From Aliidiomarina sp. (GTDB lineage: Bacteria; Pseudomonadota; Gammaproteobacteria; Enterobacterales; Alteromonadaceae), in NCBI RefSeq assembly GCF_022565475.1, contig NZ_JAIUMR010000015.1:1-55394 (forward strand): a DNA stretch of 55,394 nt, in the 5' to 3' direction. Made by a program: the position numbers and the translations under genes. Below, piece by piece: positions 47,971 through 55,394 of this stretch. Below the pieces are notes generated by a model. The model worked only from the letters and a program-made list of their open reading frames with translations. It did no database searches and was not told the DNA's origin. The stretch's first letter is position 1. Every line of letters begins with the position of its first letter.

Positions 47971-47983
47971 GTGGTCAGACCAC
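47971..47983. promoter_or_regulatory. FadR-type operator in front of fadI
   Basis: GTGGTCAGACCAC contains the FadR core TGGTCNGACCA as a perfect dyad. It lies 21 bp upstream of the fadI start in the fadI-moxR divergent region, well placed for repression of fadIJ in the absence of long-chain acyl-CoA. Confidence 0.75.
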
Positions 47984-48074
47984 AATTTATCTTTCGATTC
48001 TATACACAATTGTAGAAAATTAAAACCATAGCCGTAAGATGTGCAATTTGAACGACAAAAATGAAGAGGACGCT

Positions 48075-49034
48075 ATGAGCGCAGTCAACGCTTTTCACCA
48101 GTTACACGCCTATCTCGACAGTCAGGTGCTCGGCCAACCGAGTCTGACTGAGCATCTTTTGATTGCAATTTTAGCGGATGGCCATCTCTTGGTGGAAGGC
48201 CCCCCTGGCTTAGCAAAAACCCGTGCAGTGCAAGCGTTAGCTAGCGGCATCGAGGGTGACTTTCAACGCATTCAGTTCACACCCGATTTATTACCCGCCG
48301 ATCTAACTGGCACCGATATTTATCGTCCGGAAACTGGCGAATTTCTGTTTCAACAAGGGCCTCTCTTTCATAATTTGATTCTCGCTGACGAAATAAACCG
48401 GGCGCCAGCGAAAGTGCAGTCGGCATTGCTGGAAGCGATGTCAGAACGACAAATCAGCGTGGGTCGTAACACCTACAAATTACCCGCGCTGTACACCGTG
48501 ATGGCGACCCAGAATCCGCTCGAACAAGAAGGCACCTATCCACTTCCTGAAGCACAGCTTGACCGTTTTCTCATGCACCTAAGCTTAGACTATCCTGACG
48601 CGTCCACCGAACATAAAATTTTGCAGTTGACCCGTAGTGAAACGATTCAGGGCCATGTAACCATGGCCGAGCCTTTATCGCAGAGTACAATTTTCGAAGC
48701 CCGCAAGGCACTCATTGACTTGCACATGGCGAACGAGGTTGAAGCGTATCTCGTCGCTTTGATTATGGCGTCACGGCAGCCGGCAGCGTATTGCGAAACC
48801 TTAGCCAGTTGGTTAGCAATTGGTGCGAGCCCGCGAGCGACCATCGCCCTTGACCGTTGTGCTCGTGCCAAAGCTTGGTTGGCTGGTCGCGACTTTGTTA
48901 CGCCAGACGACATTGCCAGCTTGTTACACAATATCTTGCGCCACCGAATTATTTTAAGTTACGGTGCCGAAGCAGACGGTATTAGTGCGGATCAAGTCAT
49001 TGATCGAATTCTCGAACTCGTCCCTGCACCCTAA
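48075..49034 (+). CDS. MoxR-family AAA+ ATPase
   Basis: 319 residues from ATG 48075 (MSAVNAFHQL), GAGGA upstream. MoxR ATPases act as chaperones with VWA-domain partners. Walker A EGPPGLAKT is near residue 42, Walker B is LILADEINRAP, and sensor 1 is MATQNPLEQEGTYPLPEAQLDRF-like (split TQNPLEQEGTYPLPEAQLDR). It heads a six-gene cluster of DUF58, DUF4381 and Bat proteins, its expected partners, and is divergent from fadI. Confidence 0.93.
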   Translation: MSAVNAFHQLHAYLDSQVLGQPSLTEHLLIAILADGHLLVEGPPGLAKTRAVQALASGIEGDFQRIQFTPDLLPADLTGTDIYRPETGEFLFQQGPLFHNLILADEINRAPAKVQSALLEAMSERQISVGRNTYKLPALYTVMATQNPLEQEGTYPLPEAQLDRFLMHLSLDYPDASTEHKILQLTRSETIQGHVTMAEPLSQSTIFEARKALIDLHMANEVEAYLVALIMASRQPAAYCETLASWLAIGASPRATIALDRCARAKAWLAGRDFVTPDDIASLLHNILRHRIILSYGAEADGISADQVIDRILELVPAP

Positions 49035-49069
49035 TTGAAGTCGCCTATAATAAGAGTTGTATCGTCATT

Positions 49070-50044
49070 ATGAAGTCGTCGGCTTTTACATCTGCTAGCG
49101 CAGCGCAGTGGTTACAGGATGCGCATAGTAACGGCAGCGAATTGAATCTGACCGAGTTGTTGGCCTATCGCCAGCAGCCATTGCGTATGCCCGTTCCTCG
49201 TCGTGCCGGTATCACGGTTCAAAGTGGCCAGCGCCTGAGTAAAACGCGTGGGCGTGGGATGGAGTTTGACGAAGTGCGCCATTATCAGGCGGGCGATGAC
49301 ATTCGCGCCATTGACTGGCGCGTCACCGCGCGTACGGGTAAAACCCACACCAAGCTGTATCGTGAGGAAAAAGAGCGGCCGGTCTACCTCTGTGTCGATA
49401 TCGGTGCAAGCATGAACTTCGGTTCCACCTTGTTGTTAAAGTCAGTTCAAGCTGCCCATATCGCCGCTGGTTTGACGTGGCACACGGTCCAACGAGGCGA
49501 CCGCATTGGCGGACTCATTTACAACGATAGTCAGCATCATGAAATTAAACCACAAGGCCGTCAGCATGGTGCGTTGTTGCTCCTCAAACAACTGGTTGCG
49601 CTGCAAACCCAAGCCGTAACAGCCGCGCCGCCAACGCAAAATTTAGCCAGCCAACTGCAACGTTTACAGCAAATCTGCCGTCCGGGTACCGACATTGTCT
49701 TGATCAGTGACTTTTACCAATGTGGCGACGACGAATTGCATTTAATGCGCGGACTTCGCCGCCACCACAACGTCACCGCGGTGCAAGTGTTTGACCCCCT
49801 TGAGCGACAACTACCGGCCAACTTTCGTCAAGACATCGACGTCATGAGCCCATCGAGCTTAGGTGAAAATACTCGCGGTCAACTGCCAGCAAGCCAAAAC
49901 ATTACGCACAAAAACTGGCAGCAACACGCAAGTAAGCGCCAGCAGAAATTAACAGACCAGCTCCGACGCCATGGCATTGCCCACATTGCCATTTCAGCAG
50001 CTCTACCGGTACAGCAACAATGGTTTATCGGGAGGCCGCAATAA
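49070..50044 (+). CDS. DUF58 protein
   Basis: 324 residues, soluble. The DUF58 signature is clear: RGRGMEFDEVRHYQAGDDIR followed by IDWRVTARTGKTHTKLYREE, then a VWA-like fold beginning VYLCVDIGASM, where the MIDAS reads DIGAS rather than DxSxS, so metal binding is doubtful. DUF58 proteins nearly always sit between MoxR and Bat proteins and are thought to be MoxR clients. It ends in a TAATG overlap with the next gene. Confidence 0.9.
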   Translation: MKSSAFTSASAAQWLQDAHSNGSELNLTELLAYRQQPLRMPVPRRAGITVQSGQRLSKTRGRGMEFDEVRHYQAGDDIRAIDWRVTARTGKTHTKLYREEKERPVYLCVDIGASMNFGSTLLLKSVQAAHIAAGLTWHTVQRGDRIGGLIYNDSQHHEIKPQGRQHGALLLLKQLVALQTQAVTAAPPTQNLASQLQRLQQICRPGTDIVLISDFYQCGDDELHLMRGLRRHHNVTAVQVFDPLERQLPANFRQDIDVMSPSSLGENTRGQLPASQNITHKNWQQHASKRQQKLTDQLRRHGIAHIAISAALPVQQQWFIGRPQ

Positions 50045-50544
50045 TGGCCGTGAAATGGATTGCCCTCGTCGCCTCGCCGCTTGATCAACTGCATGATATT
50101 CAAGTCACCGAGCCGGTGACGTTTTTGCCGATGAACTGGGGCTGGTGGGTAGTCCTGATCGTCCTCGTTGTTATCCTGATGCAAGTCTTAAAAATACGGC
50201 GAAAACGACGTCAACGCCAACAGCTGATCAAGCTCGCGGAGGCCGAGATCACTGCAGCATCAAGTCTACTTGAAGTGCATACTGCGATCCGGCGCGCCTG
50301 CTTTATTGTTTGGCCGCGCGAACGCATTGCTCAGTTACACGGGCAAGCATGGTTAGATTTTTGGACAGCGACATGGCCAACCGCAATGCAAGAAGACGTC
50401 GCCAAGGACATGGCTGAAATTCAGGCGCAACTCTACATCGCCGCACCAGCGCCCGAATTGACCCAACGCTATCGGGCACTCGCCATGCAATGGTTGCAGA
50501 ACAGCTGGGCCACTCGCATTCATGGCCGGGGGATGCGCTCATGA
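50044..50544 (+). CDS. DUF4381 single-pass membrane protein
   Basis: 166 residues from ATG 50044. A short periplasmic N-terminus (SPLDQLHDIQ, typical of DUF4381) precedes one transmembrane helix (WGWWVVLIVLVVILMQVL), a basic stop-transfer stretch KIRRKRRQRQQ and a helical cytoplasmic domain. It overlaps the DUF58 stop by one base and the next gene by ATGA, so translation is coupled throughout. Confidence 0.86.
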   Translation: MAVKWIALVASPLDQLHDIQVTEPVTFLPMNWGWWVVLIVLVVILMQVLKIRRKRRQRQQLIKLAEAEITAASSLLEVHTAIRRACFIVWPRERIAQLHGQAWLDFWTATWPTAMQEDVAKDMAEIQAQLYIAAPAPELTQRYRALAMQWLQNSWATRIHGRGMRS

Positions 50545-51557
50545 TCACATTTGCTGCGCCTTGGTTTCTATTGCTACTGCCGTTGCCTTTACTCGTTCGC
50601 TGGCTACTACCGAAACGATTGCGACAAACACCCGCACTGTGGTTGCCACAGCAGCAATATGTCTTACCCGAAAAAGTCAGTCGGCGCGCGCGACGTGGGC
50701 GTTGGATTCTGCCTTTGTGTATTTGGACCACTCTAGTGGCCACCGTCGCCCAGCCACGTTGGCTTGACGAACCCATCCCGATTAATCCTGAAGCGCGCGA
50801 AATCATGATTGCGCTGGATTTATCCGGCAGTATGGAAATGGACGACATGGTTCTGAACGGCCGCCGAGCCTCACGGTTAGAGGCCGCGCACAAAATTCTT
50901 GCCGACTTTATTCGCCGCCGCAGTGGCGATCGCATCGGTCTTATTGTCTATGCAGATCATGCCTATGTTTATGTACCGATCACCAGCGACTTGACCACTG
51001 TTGCAACCATGGCCGAAGAAGCCACCATAGGTCTAGCCGGCCAGCGCACCGCGCTCGGTGATGCAATTGGACTTGCAATCAAATACTTTGAAGAGCGCCC
51101 GAGCGACAATCAAGTGGTTTTGATGCTGACCGATGGCATGATCAACACCGGCGTCATTAATGCTGAACAAGCGATACAATTAGCCGCTAATCATGATGTA
51201 AAGATTCACACCATCGGTATTGGATCTGACGAAATGACCGTGCAAGGCCTGTTTGGCGAACGCCGTATCAATCCGAGCGCTGATCTCGACGAACGCTTTT
51301 TAACGACCATTGCGGAAGTCTCCGGAGGGCGCTACTTTCGTGGCCGCAGTACGGAAGAAATGGAAGAGATTTACCAAATTATTGATGAGCTCGAGCCGAT
51401 TGCGGCTGCCGAACAGTATTTCCGTCCGTTCATTAGTTTAGCCGCTTATCCGCTTGCACTGGCATTTATTCTCAGCCTCTTGCTGTTATTGTCCGGTCTG
51501 CACCTGCCGCGACGTCAAGCCACTGAGACATCAGAAAGTCAGGAGGCTAGCCAATGA
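50541..51557 (+). CDS. batA: BatA-like VWA-domain membrane protein
   Basis: 338 residues from ATG 50541. One or two transmembrane helices at the N-terminus (WFLLLLPLPLLVRWLL; WILPLCIWTTLVATVA) and one at the C-terminus (YPLALAFILSLLLLLSGL) frame a von Willebrand A domain. The metal-binding MIDAS is intact: DLSGSM (Asp93, Ser95, Ser97), a Thr in GQRTALGDAI and LMLTDG. BatA-type proteins are inner-membrane partners of MoxR; in Bacteroides and Leptospira the Bat genes affect stress tolerance. The start lies in an ATGA overlap. Confidence 0.92.
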   Translation: MITFAAPWFLLLLPLPLLVRWLLPKRLRQTPALWLPQQQYVLPEKVSRRARRGRWILPLCIWTTLVATVAQPRWLDEPIPINPEAREIMIALDLSGSMEMDDMVLNGRRASRLEAAHKILADFIRRRSGDRIGLIVYADHAYVYVPITSDLTTVATMAEEATIGLAGQRTALGDAIGLAIKYFEERPSDNQVVLMLTDGMINTGVINAEQAIQLAANHDVKIHTIGIGSDEMTVQGLFGERRINPSADLDERFLTTIAEVSGGRYFRGRSTEEMEEIYQIIDELEPIAAAEQYFRPFISLAAYPLALAFILSLLLLLSGLHLPRRQATETSESQEASQ

Positions 51558-53362
51558 TCGAGTTTATCTGGCTGCGTCCGCAAGCTTTGTGGTTATTGCT
51601 GATTTGGCTCGTCGGGATAGTTCCGATTATCATCTGGCGTTCGCGTCAGCAGCAAGGTCCAGAGCAGGTGATTGCACCCCACTTGCGTGCACGTATGATT
51701 ATTGGCAAAAGTGCACGCCAAACACGCTGGACAAGCATTGGCACAGCAATATTTTTTCTCATTGCAATCCTCGCGTTAGCCGGCCCCGCATGGCAAAAAG
51801 TCGAGTTGCCCGTGTTTAATCAAGATCGCGGCGCGGTGCTCCTGTTGGATACCAGTGTGCAAACCCGTGCCCAAGACATCGCCCCAGATCGGTTTAGCCA
51901 ACTGCGCTTTAAAGCGATTGATTTGGTCGAACAATTCCGTGAAGGCCAACTTGGTTTTGTGGCCTATGCCGGTGATGCGTTCGTCGTCAATCCGCTGACC
52001 CGTGACGGCGCAACGATTCTCCAAAATCTGCGCGTGATCACCCCGGAAATCATGCCCATTCGCGGCCATGATCCCGTTTTGGCAATGCGCGCCGCTATTG
52101 ATTTGTTGATCGATGGCGGCTATCGCGAAGGTGATATTTATTGGCTGACCAGTGGTATTGACCAACGCGATATGCAAGAGCTACGAACCTTGCTACAACC
52201 GCACAGTTTCCGTGTTTCGGTTCTCGCCGTTGGCACCAGTGAAGGCGCGCCGGTGCGCGATGCGCAAGGCGATTTCGTTCGCGACGGCCAAGGGCGCGTA
52301 CTACTTCCGCGCTTAGTACCGGATTACTTGCAGCGTATCACTCGAGAAACCGGCGGTCTTTATGTCGCCGCGCAAACGGATGATAGTGACATTACCCTAC
52401 TCTACGAACAAAGTTTGCGTGTTGGTGATTTTAGCGAAAGTGAAATCACCGGTGAACTCTGGCTCGATGGCGCCCCTTGGCTCGCTCTGCTGCTCTTGCC
52501 ATGGTTATTACCACTCGCCCGTCGCGGTCAGCTCTGGTTGATACCATTAACCACAGTTGCGCTCGTCAGCTTTTTGCCAAGCGCCCCGGTCTCGGCCGCA
52601 ACCGATGGTGTTAGCGAAAACGCCGCTCGACCGCAGCAAGTCGCATGGTGGCAACGCCCTTTCTTGACTCGAGACCAACAAGCACAGCAACTATTTAACC
52701 AAGGTGCCTACGATGCTGCAGCGAGCAAATTCACGCAGCCCGAGCACCAGGGTGACGCTTGGTATCGAGCGGGCGACTACGCCAATGCCGTGGCAGCCTA
52801 CAGCCAAGCGGAAAGTCCCGAAGCCGCTTACAATCGCGGCAACGCCCTTGCCCACCTTGGCGAGTTAGACGCTGCCATTGCCGCTTACGACGAAGCCTTA
52901 GCACAGCGTCCCAATTGGACTGAAGCTGCGGAAAATAGGGCGCTATTAGAACAATTGCGCGACCAACAGCAGCAAGACAGCGAAGGCGATGGCGAACAAG
53001 AGCAAGACAGCAGCGAAAGTGACACGACCGACGAAGGTCAGCAAGATCCACAGCAACAAGACCAGGATCAACAACAAGAAAGCGAGCAAGACAGTTCACC
53101 CGAGCAGCAAGATGAAGGCGGGCAGGAAGATGACGCCGAGACTGCCCAACAAGAACAAGAGCCCGAACCTACGCCAGCCGAAGGTGAGGAAGCAGAAGCT
53201 CGCCCAGAAGCGCTTGATGTCGATGATCTCAGTGCTGAAGAGCGTGAGGAGTTAGAACAAATCTTACGTCGCTTGCAAGACGATCCGACCTTGCTTTTAC
53301 AAAACCGCTTGCGTCGAGAAGCTGAGCGTCGACGCCAACAATTACCACCACGGGGATTTTAG
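51554..53362 (+). CDS. BatB/BatC fusion: VWA domain with degenerate MIDAS plus TPR and acidic-glutamine tail
   Basis: 602 residues, ATGA overlap with batA. N-terminal helices (LWLLLIWLVGIVPIIIW; IGTAIFFLIAILALAGPAW) precede a VWA domain whose MIDAS reads DTSVQ (Asp99, Ser101, Gln103) with TSG in place of TDG near residue 199, so it has probably lost metal binding. After a transmembrane pair (~310-340) comes a TPR region (QLFNQGAYDAAASKF, AAYNRGNALAHLGELDAAIAAY), then ~100 residues extremely rich in Gln, Glu and Asp, ending in a basic ERRRQQLPPRGF. This corresponds to separate batB and batC genes elsewhere. Confidence 0.9.
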   Translation: MIEFIWLRPQALWLLLIWLVGIVPIIIWRSRQQQGPEQVIAPHLRARMIIGKSARQTRWTSIGTAIFFLIAILALAGPAWQKVELPVFNQDRGAVLLLDTSVQTRAQDIAPDRFSQLRFKAIDLVEQFREGQLGFVAYAGDAFVVNPLTRDGATILQNLRVITPEIMPIRGHDPVLAMRAAIDLLIDGGYREGDIYWLTSGIDQRDMQELRTLLQPHSFRVSVLAVGTSEGAPVRDAQGDFVRDGQGRVLLPRLVPDYLQRITRETGGLYVAAQTDDSDITLLYEQSLRVGDFSESEITGELWLDGAPWLALLLLPWLLPLARRGQLWLIPLTTVALVSFLPSAPVSAATDGVSENAARPQQVAWWQRPFLTRDQQAQQLFNQGAYDAAASKFTQPEHQGDAWYRAGDYANAVAAYSQAESPEAAYNRGNALAHLGELDAAIAAYDEALAQRPNWTEAAENRALLEQLRDQQQQDSEGDGEQEQDSSESDTTDEGQQDPQQQDQDQQQESEQDSSPEQQDEGGQEDDAETAQQEQEPEPTPAEGEEAEARPEALDVDDLSAEEREELEQILRRLQDDPTLLLQNRLRREAERRRQQLPPRGF

Positions 53363-53363
53363 A

Positions 53364-55073
53364 ATGCGCACGGTGAAGTTCATATTCATCTCTTGGTTGA
53401 TTTTCCTTTGCTCGATGTCGTCGACTGCGTTCATCAATAACGCCCTTGCTGAATCGCTCAGTGTTAGCGCGAACGTGGACAAAAACCCCGTCATTGCTGG
53501 CGAATCACTCACGTTAGTTATTCGTGCCAACGAGCGGCTGCCGCGCAATGCCTTGACGATACCCAGCGACCTTGGCCGCCTAGTCCTGCGTAATACCGGC
53601 TATCAGCAGTCATCTAGTACCATCAATGGTCAGACGCAAAACACCACCGAGTGGCGGTTAACGCTACTTGCTCGCGAGCCAGGAAGTACGGAGATTCCCG
53701 CATTTGACGTCGCTGGTATGCGCACTCAGCCAATCCGTCTGGAGGTGCTGACGCCGGTCGACACCGGCGAAGCACCGGACTATTTCATGACCTTCGAGCT
53801 CGATACCCAGAGCCCTTATGTCCAACAGCAAGTTCGCGCGCAGGTGAAATTGCATTTTGCGATGAACCCAGAAGGCGGCAGCGTCAACTTCCCTGCCGTC
53901 GAGCACTTACAGATCGAACAGATTGGCCAAGACCAGCAAACCCAAGAATTAATCGATGGTAAACGCTACCTTGTGATTACCCGTAATTACGCGATTACAC
54001 CGCGACGTAGTGGTGAATTGACCATCCCCGCCATCTATTTTGATGGCCAAATCCGGCGCATGCCAACCACAGGTTTCAGCGCGCTTGGGCGAATCGAGCC
54101 GGTAAGTATGGGGACCACCGCACAAACGCTGAATGTTCGCCCCCGTCCGGCGGAGTTCACTGGCACCTGGCTGCCCACCCCGAGATTAAGCTTAGAAGAA
54201 GCGTGGGAGCCTGATACGCAGCGTTTTACGGTTGGTGAACCCATTACCCGTCGGATCACCGTAACTGCTGCTGGCGTGCGTCCTGAGCAGCTTCCTGAAC
54301 TTGAAATTGACTATCCGCAAGGCCTCCGCGTCTACCCGGATCGCGGCCAAAGCGAACAGATTACTGCCCGTGGCACAAATCTAGCCCGTACGGTCTTTGC
54401 CACAGCCATTGTCCCTGCTAGTGCCGGCACCTATGAATTACCGGAAGTTCGTATCCCATGGTGGAACACAGACACTGATCAAGCCGAAGTCGCTGTTTTA
54501 CCAGCGCGAACCATCGAAGTGATCAATCCTCCCGGGGGATTACAAATTCCGGGGAGCATCCAGGCAGAGCCCGCAGCTTTACCAACCGCTGATCCTGCTG
54601 TCAGTACATTGCCGACCACAATGGAAACCGTCATTGTCTATCGTTACGGCGTATGGCCATGGGTGAGCCTTGTCTTCGCACTTTTATGGGTTTCGACACT
54701 TGTATTTTTCTTTCTAAAACGGCAGCAACAACCATCAACGCCAAACAAAATTCCGCCTGCCGCGCGGAAACCACTGCAAGCACTTAAAACCGCCTGCATG
54801 AAAAACGATCCGCGTGCTGCGCGCTTAGCCTTATTAAGTTGGCATAAGGCACGTACCGGTCAGGTTGCGCGTGGCGTCCATGATGTTGCGCAGCAACTTC
54901 ACTCCGACGCACTGCAAGCCTCGGTAGAAGACCTTGAACGCGCACTCTATCGCGCCGACCAGAGCCCATGGCAAGGCGGCAAATCACTCTGGCAGATCAT
55001 CCAGTCGATGCACAAAAACCAAGCCCACAACGGTCAGGATGATGTAACACTACCACCACTGTATCACACCTAA
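53364..55073 (+). CDS. batD: BatD-like exported membrane protein
   Basis: 569 residues starting one base after the previous stop codon. A signal peptide (FIFISWLIFLCSMSSTAF) is followed by a large all-beta periplasmic region with BatD (oxygen-tolerance) features: VDKNPVIAGESLTLVIRAN, YVQQQVRAQVKLHF, YAITPRRSGELTIPAI. One transmembrane helix near residue 430 (WPWVSLVFALLWVSTLVFFF) and a cytoplasmic helical tail close the protein. It ends the operon before a clear terminator. Confidence 0.9.
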   Translation: MRTVKFIFISWLIFLCSMSSTAFINNALAESLSVSANVDKNPVIAGESLTLVIRANERLPRNALTIPSDLGRLVLRNTGYQQSSSTINGQTQNTTEWRLTLLAREPGSTEIPAFDVAGMRTQPIRLEVLTPVDTGEAPDYFMTFELDTQSPYVQQQVRAQVKLHFAMNPEGGSVNFPAVEHLQIEQIGQDQQTQELIDGKRYLVITRNYAITPRRSGELTIPAIYFDGQIRRMPTTGFSALGRIEPVSMGTTAQTLNVRPRPAEFTGTWLPTPRLSLEEAWEPDTQRFTVGEPITRRITVTAAGVRPEQLPELEIDYPQGLRVYPDRGQSEQITARGTNLARTVFATAIVPASAGTYELPEVRIPWWNTDTDQAEVAVLPARTIEVINPPGGLQIPGSIQAEPAALPTADPAVSTLPTTMETVIVYRYGVWPWVSLVFALLWVSTLVFFFLKRQQQPSTPNKIPPAARKPLQALKTACMKNDPRAARLALLSWHKARTGQVARGVHDVAQQLHSDALQASVEDLERALYRADQSPWQGGKSLWQIIQSMHKNQAHNGQDDVTLPPLYHT

Positions 55074-55112
55074 TTACGACCTCTTTGAATGCCGAAGGTA
55101 GCTAGTAGAAAT

Positions 55113-55146
55113 AAAAAAACCGCTCTTTCAAGGAGCGGTTTTTTAT
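55113..55146. terminator. Bidirectional terminator after batD
   Basis: Stem AACCGCTC / GAGCGGTT with a 7-nt loop and T-runs of six or more on both strands. Confidence 0.88.
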
Positions 55147-55171
55147 TCGGTTGCGATGAAACACTTAGTGA

Positions 55172-55393
55172 TTAACCACCAAATGTTACGGTGACCGTTG
55201 ACGTTGTCGTTCCAGTTATCGTTGGAACTGTAACTGTGGTCGTTGGTGGAGGCGTAGTAACTGTAACAGTACCGCCATCATCATCGTCGTCATCATCGAC
55301 GTCATCATCCTCCTCAACATCGACATAATCATCCAGCAAACAAGCACAGAACCACCCAATCAAGTCAGCAACAGCAACTAGAGCACCCGCTCG
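55172..55393 (-). CDS. C-terminal end of an Asp-rich, Thr-rich protein (runs off the right edge)
   Basis: The frame is open from the window edge to the stop at 55172, so only the last 73 residues are seen. They comprise a small hydrophobic stretch (VAVADLIGWFCACLL), a run of acidic residues (VDVEEDDDVDDDDDDDGG) encoded by GAT/GAC triplets, and a Thr/Val-rich tail (TVTVTTPPP...TVTVTFGG). The composition suggests a secreted or surface protein or a short lipoprotein-like peptide, but the family is not recognised. A TTG at 55363 could be a start, though nothing supports it over an upstream one. Confidence 0.45.
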   Translation of the reverse strand, partial: RAGALVAVADLIGWFCACLLDDYVDVEEDDDVDDDDDDDGGTVTVTTPPPTTTVTVPTITGTTTSTVTVTFGG

Positions 55394-55394
55394 A

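Overview
The window is a stretch of chromosome from a gammaproteobacterium, most likely a marine Alteromonadales member close to Idiomarina/Pseudidiomarina. This placement is inferred from gene order and protein character, not from a database search. It is almost entirely a conserved housekeeping backbone: nlpI-pnp-rpsO-truB-rbfA-infB-nusA-rimP, tRNA-fMet, tRNA-Leu(GAG), secG-tpiA-glmM-folP-ftsH-rlmE, yhbY, greA-carB-carA-dapB, dnaJ-dnaK-grpE, nadK-recN-bamE, fadJ-fadI and a moxR/Bat operon. Several junctions (metY-rimP, leuU-secG, nadK-recN-bamE, pnp-nlpI) match the classical enterobacterial order.

Region by region. 1-5.6 kb (+): the 3' part of a large secreted Fn3/InlB-repeat protein, then an exported S9 serine peptidase. 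5.6-12.4 kb (-): a membrane-anchored zinc-protease-like protein overlapping nlpI, a polysaccharide-lyase-like gene wedged between nlpI and pnp, then pnp, rpsO, truB and rbfA. 12.44-12.89 kb: a 446-bp interruption of the nusA-infB-rbfA operon holding a 198-bp palindromic MITE-like element, small repeats and a terminator. 12.9-24.2 kb (-): infB, nusA, rimP, two tRNAs, secG, tpiA, glmM, folP, ftsH and rlmE. 24.4-25.6 kb: yhbY and a divergent pair of phage-type repressor genes (CI-like and Ner/Cro-like) sharing a palindromic operator. 25.7-33.0 kb (-): greA, carB, carA, dapB and a dicarboxylate/amino-acid symporter, with a candidate attenuator in front of carA. 33.2-38.1 kb (-): a LoiP-like lipoprotein protease, dnaJ, dnaK and grpE. 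38.4-44.4 kb (+): nadK, LexA-controlled recN, bamE and an M16 insulinase. 44.5-48 kb (-): fadJ and fadI behind a FadR-type operator. 48-55.1 kb (+): a tightly overlapping MoxR-DUF58-DUF4381-BatA-BatB/TPR-BatD operon. At the right edge is the tail of an Asp/Thr-rich protein on the minus strand.

Regulation is unusually readable. Three sigma-32-type promoters stand in front of grpE, dnaK and rlmE-ftsH, tying the chaperones and the FtsH protease into one heat-shock response. recN has a consensus LexA box. fadIJ carries a FadR palindrome. Many units end in clear intrinsic terminators. Non-ATG starts are frequent: GTG for pnp, truB, nlpI and tpiA; TTG for rimP, carA and ftsH.

The most unusual parts are the palindromic element inside the translation-factor operon, the orphan CI/Ner-like switch beside yhbY, and the terminator hairpin immediately before the carA ribosome binding site.
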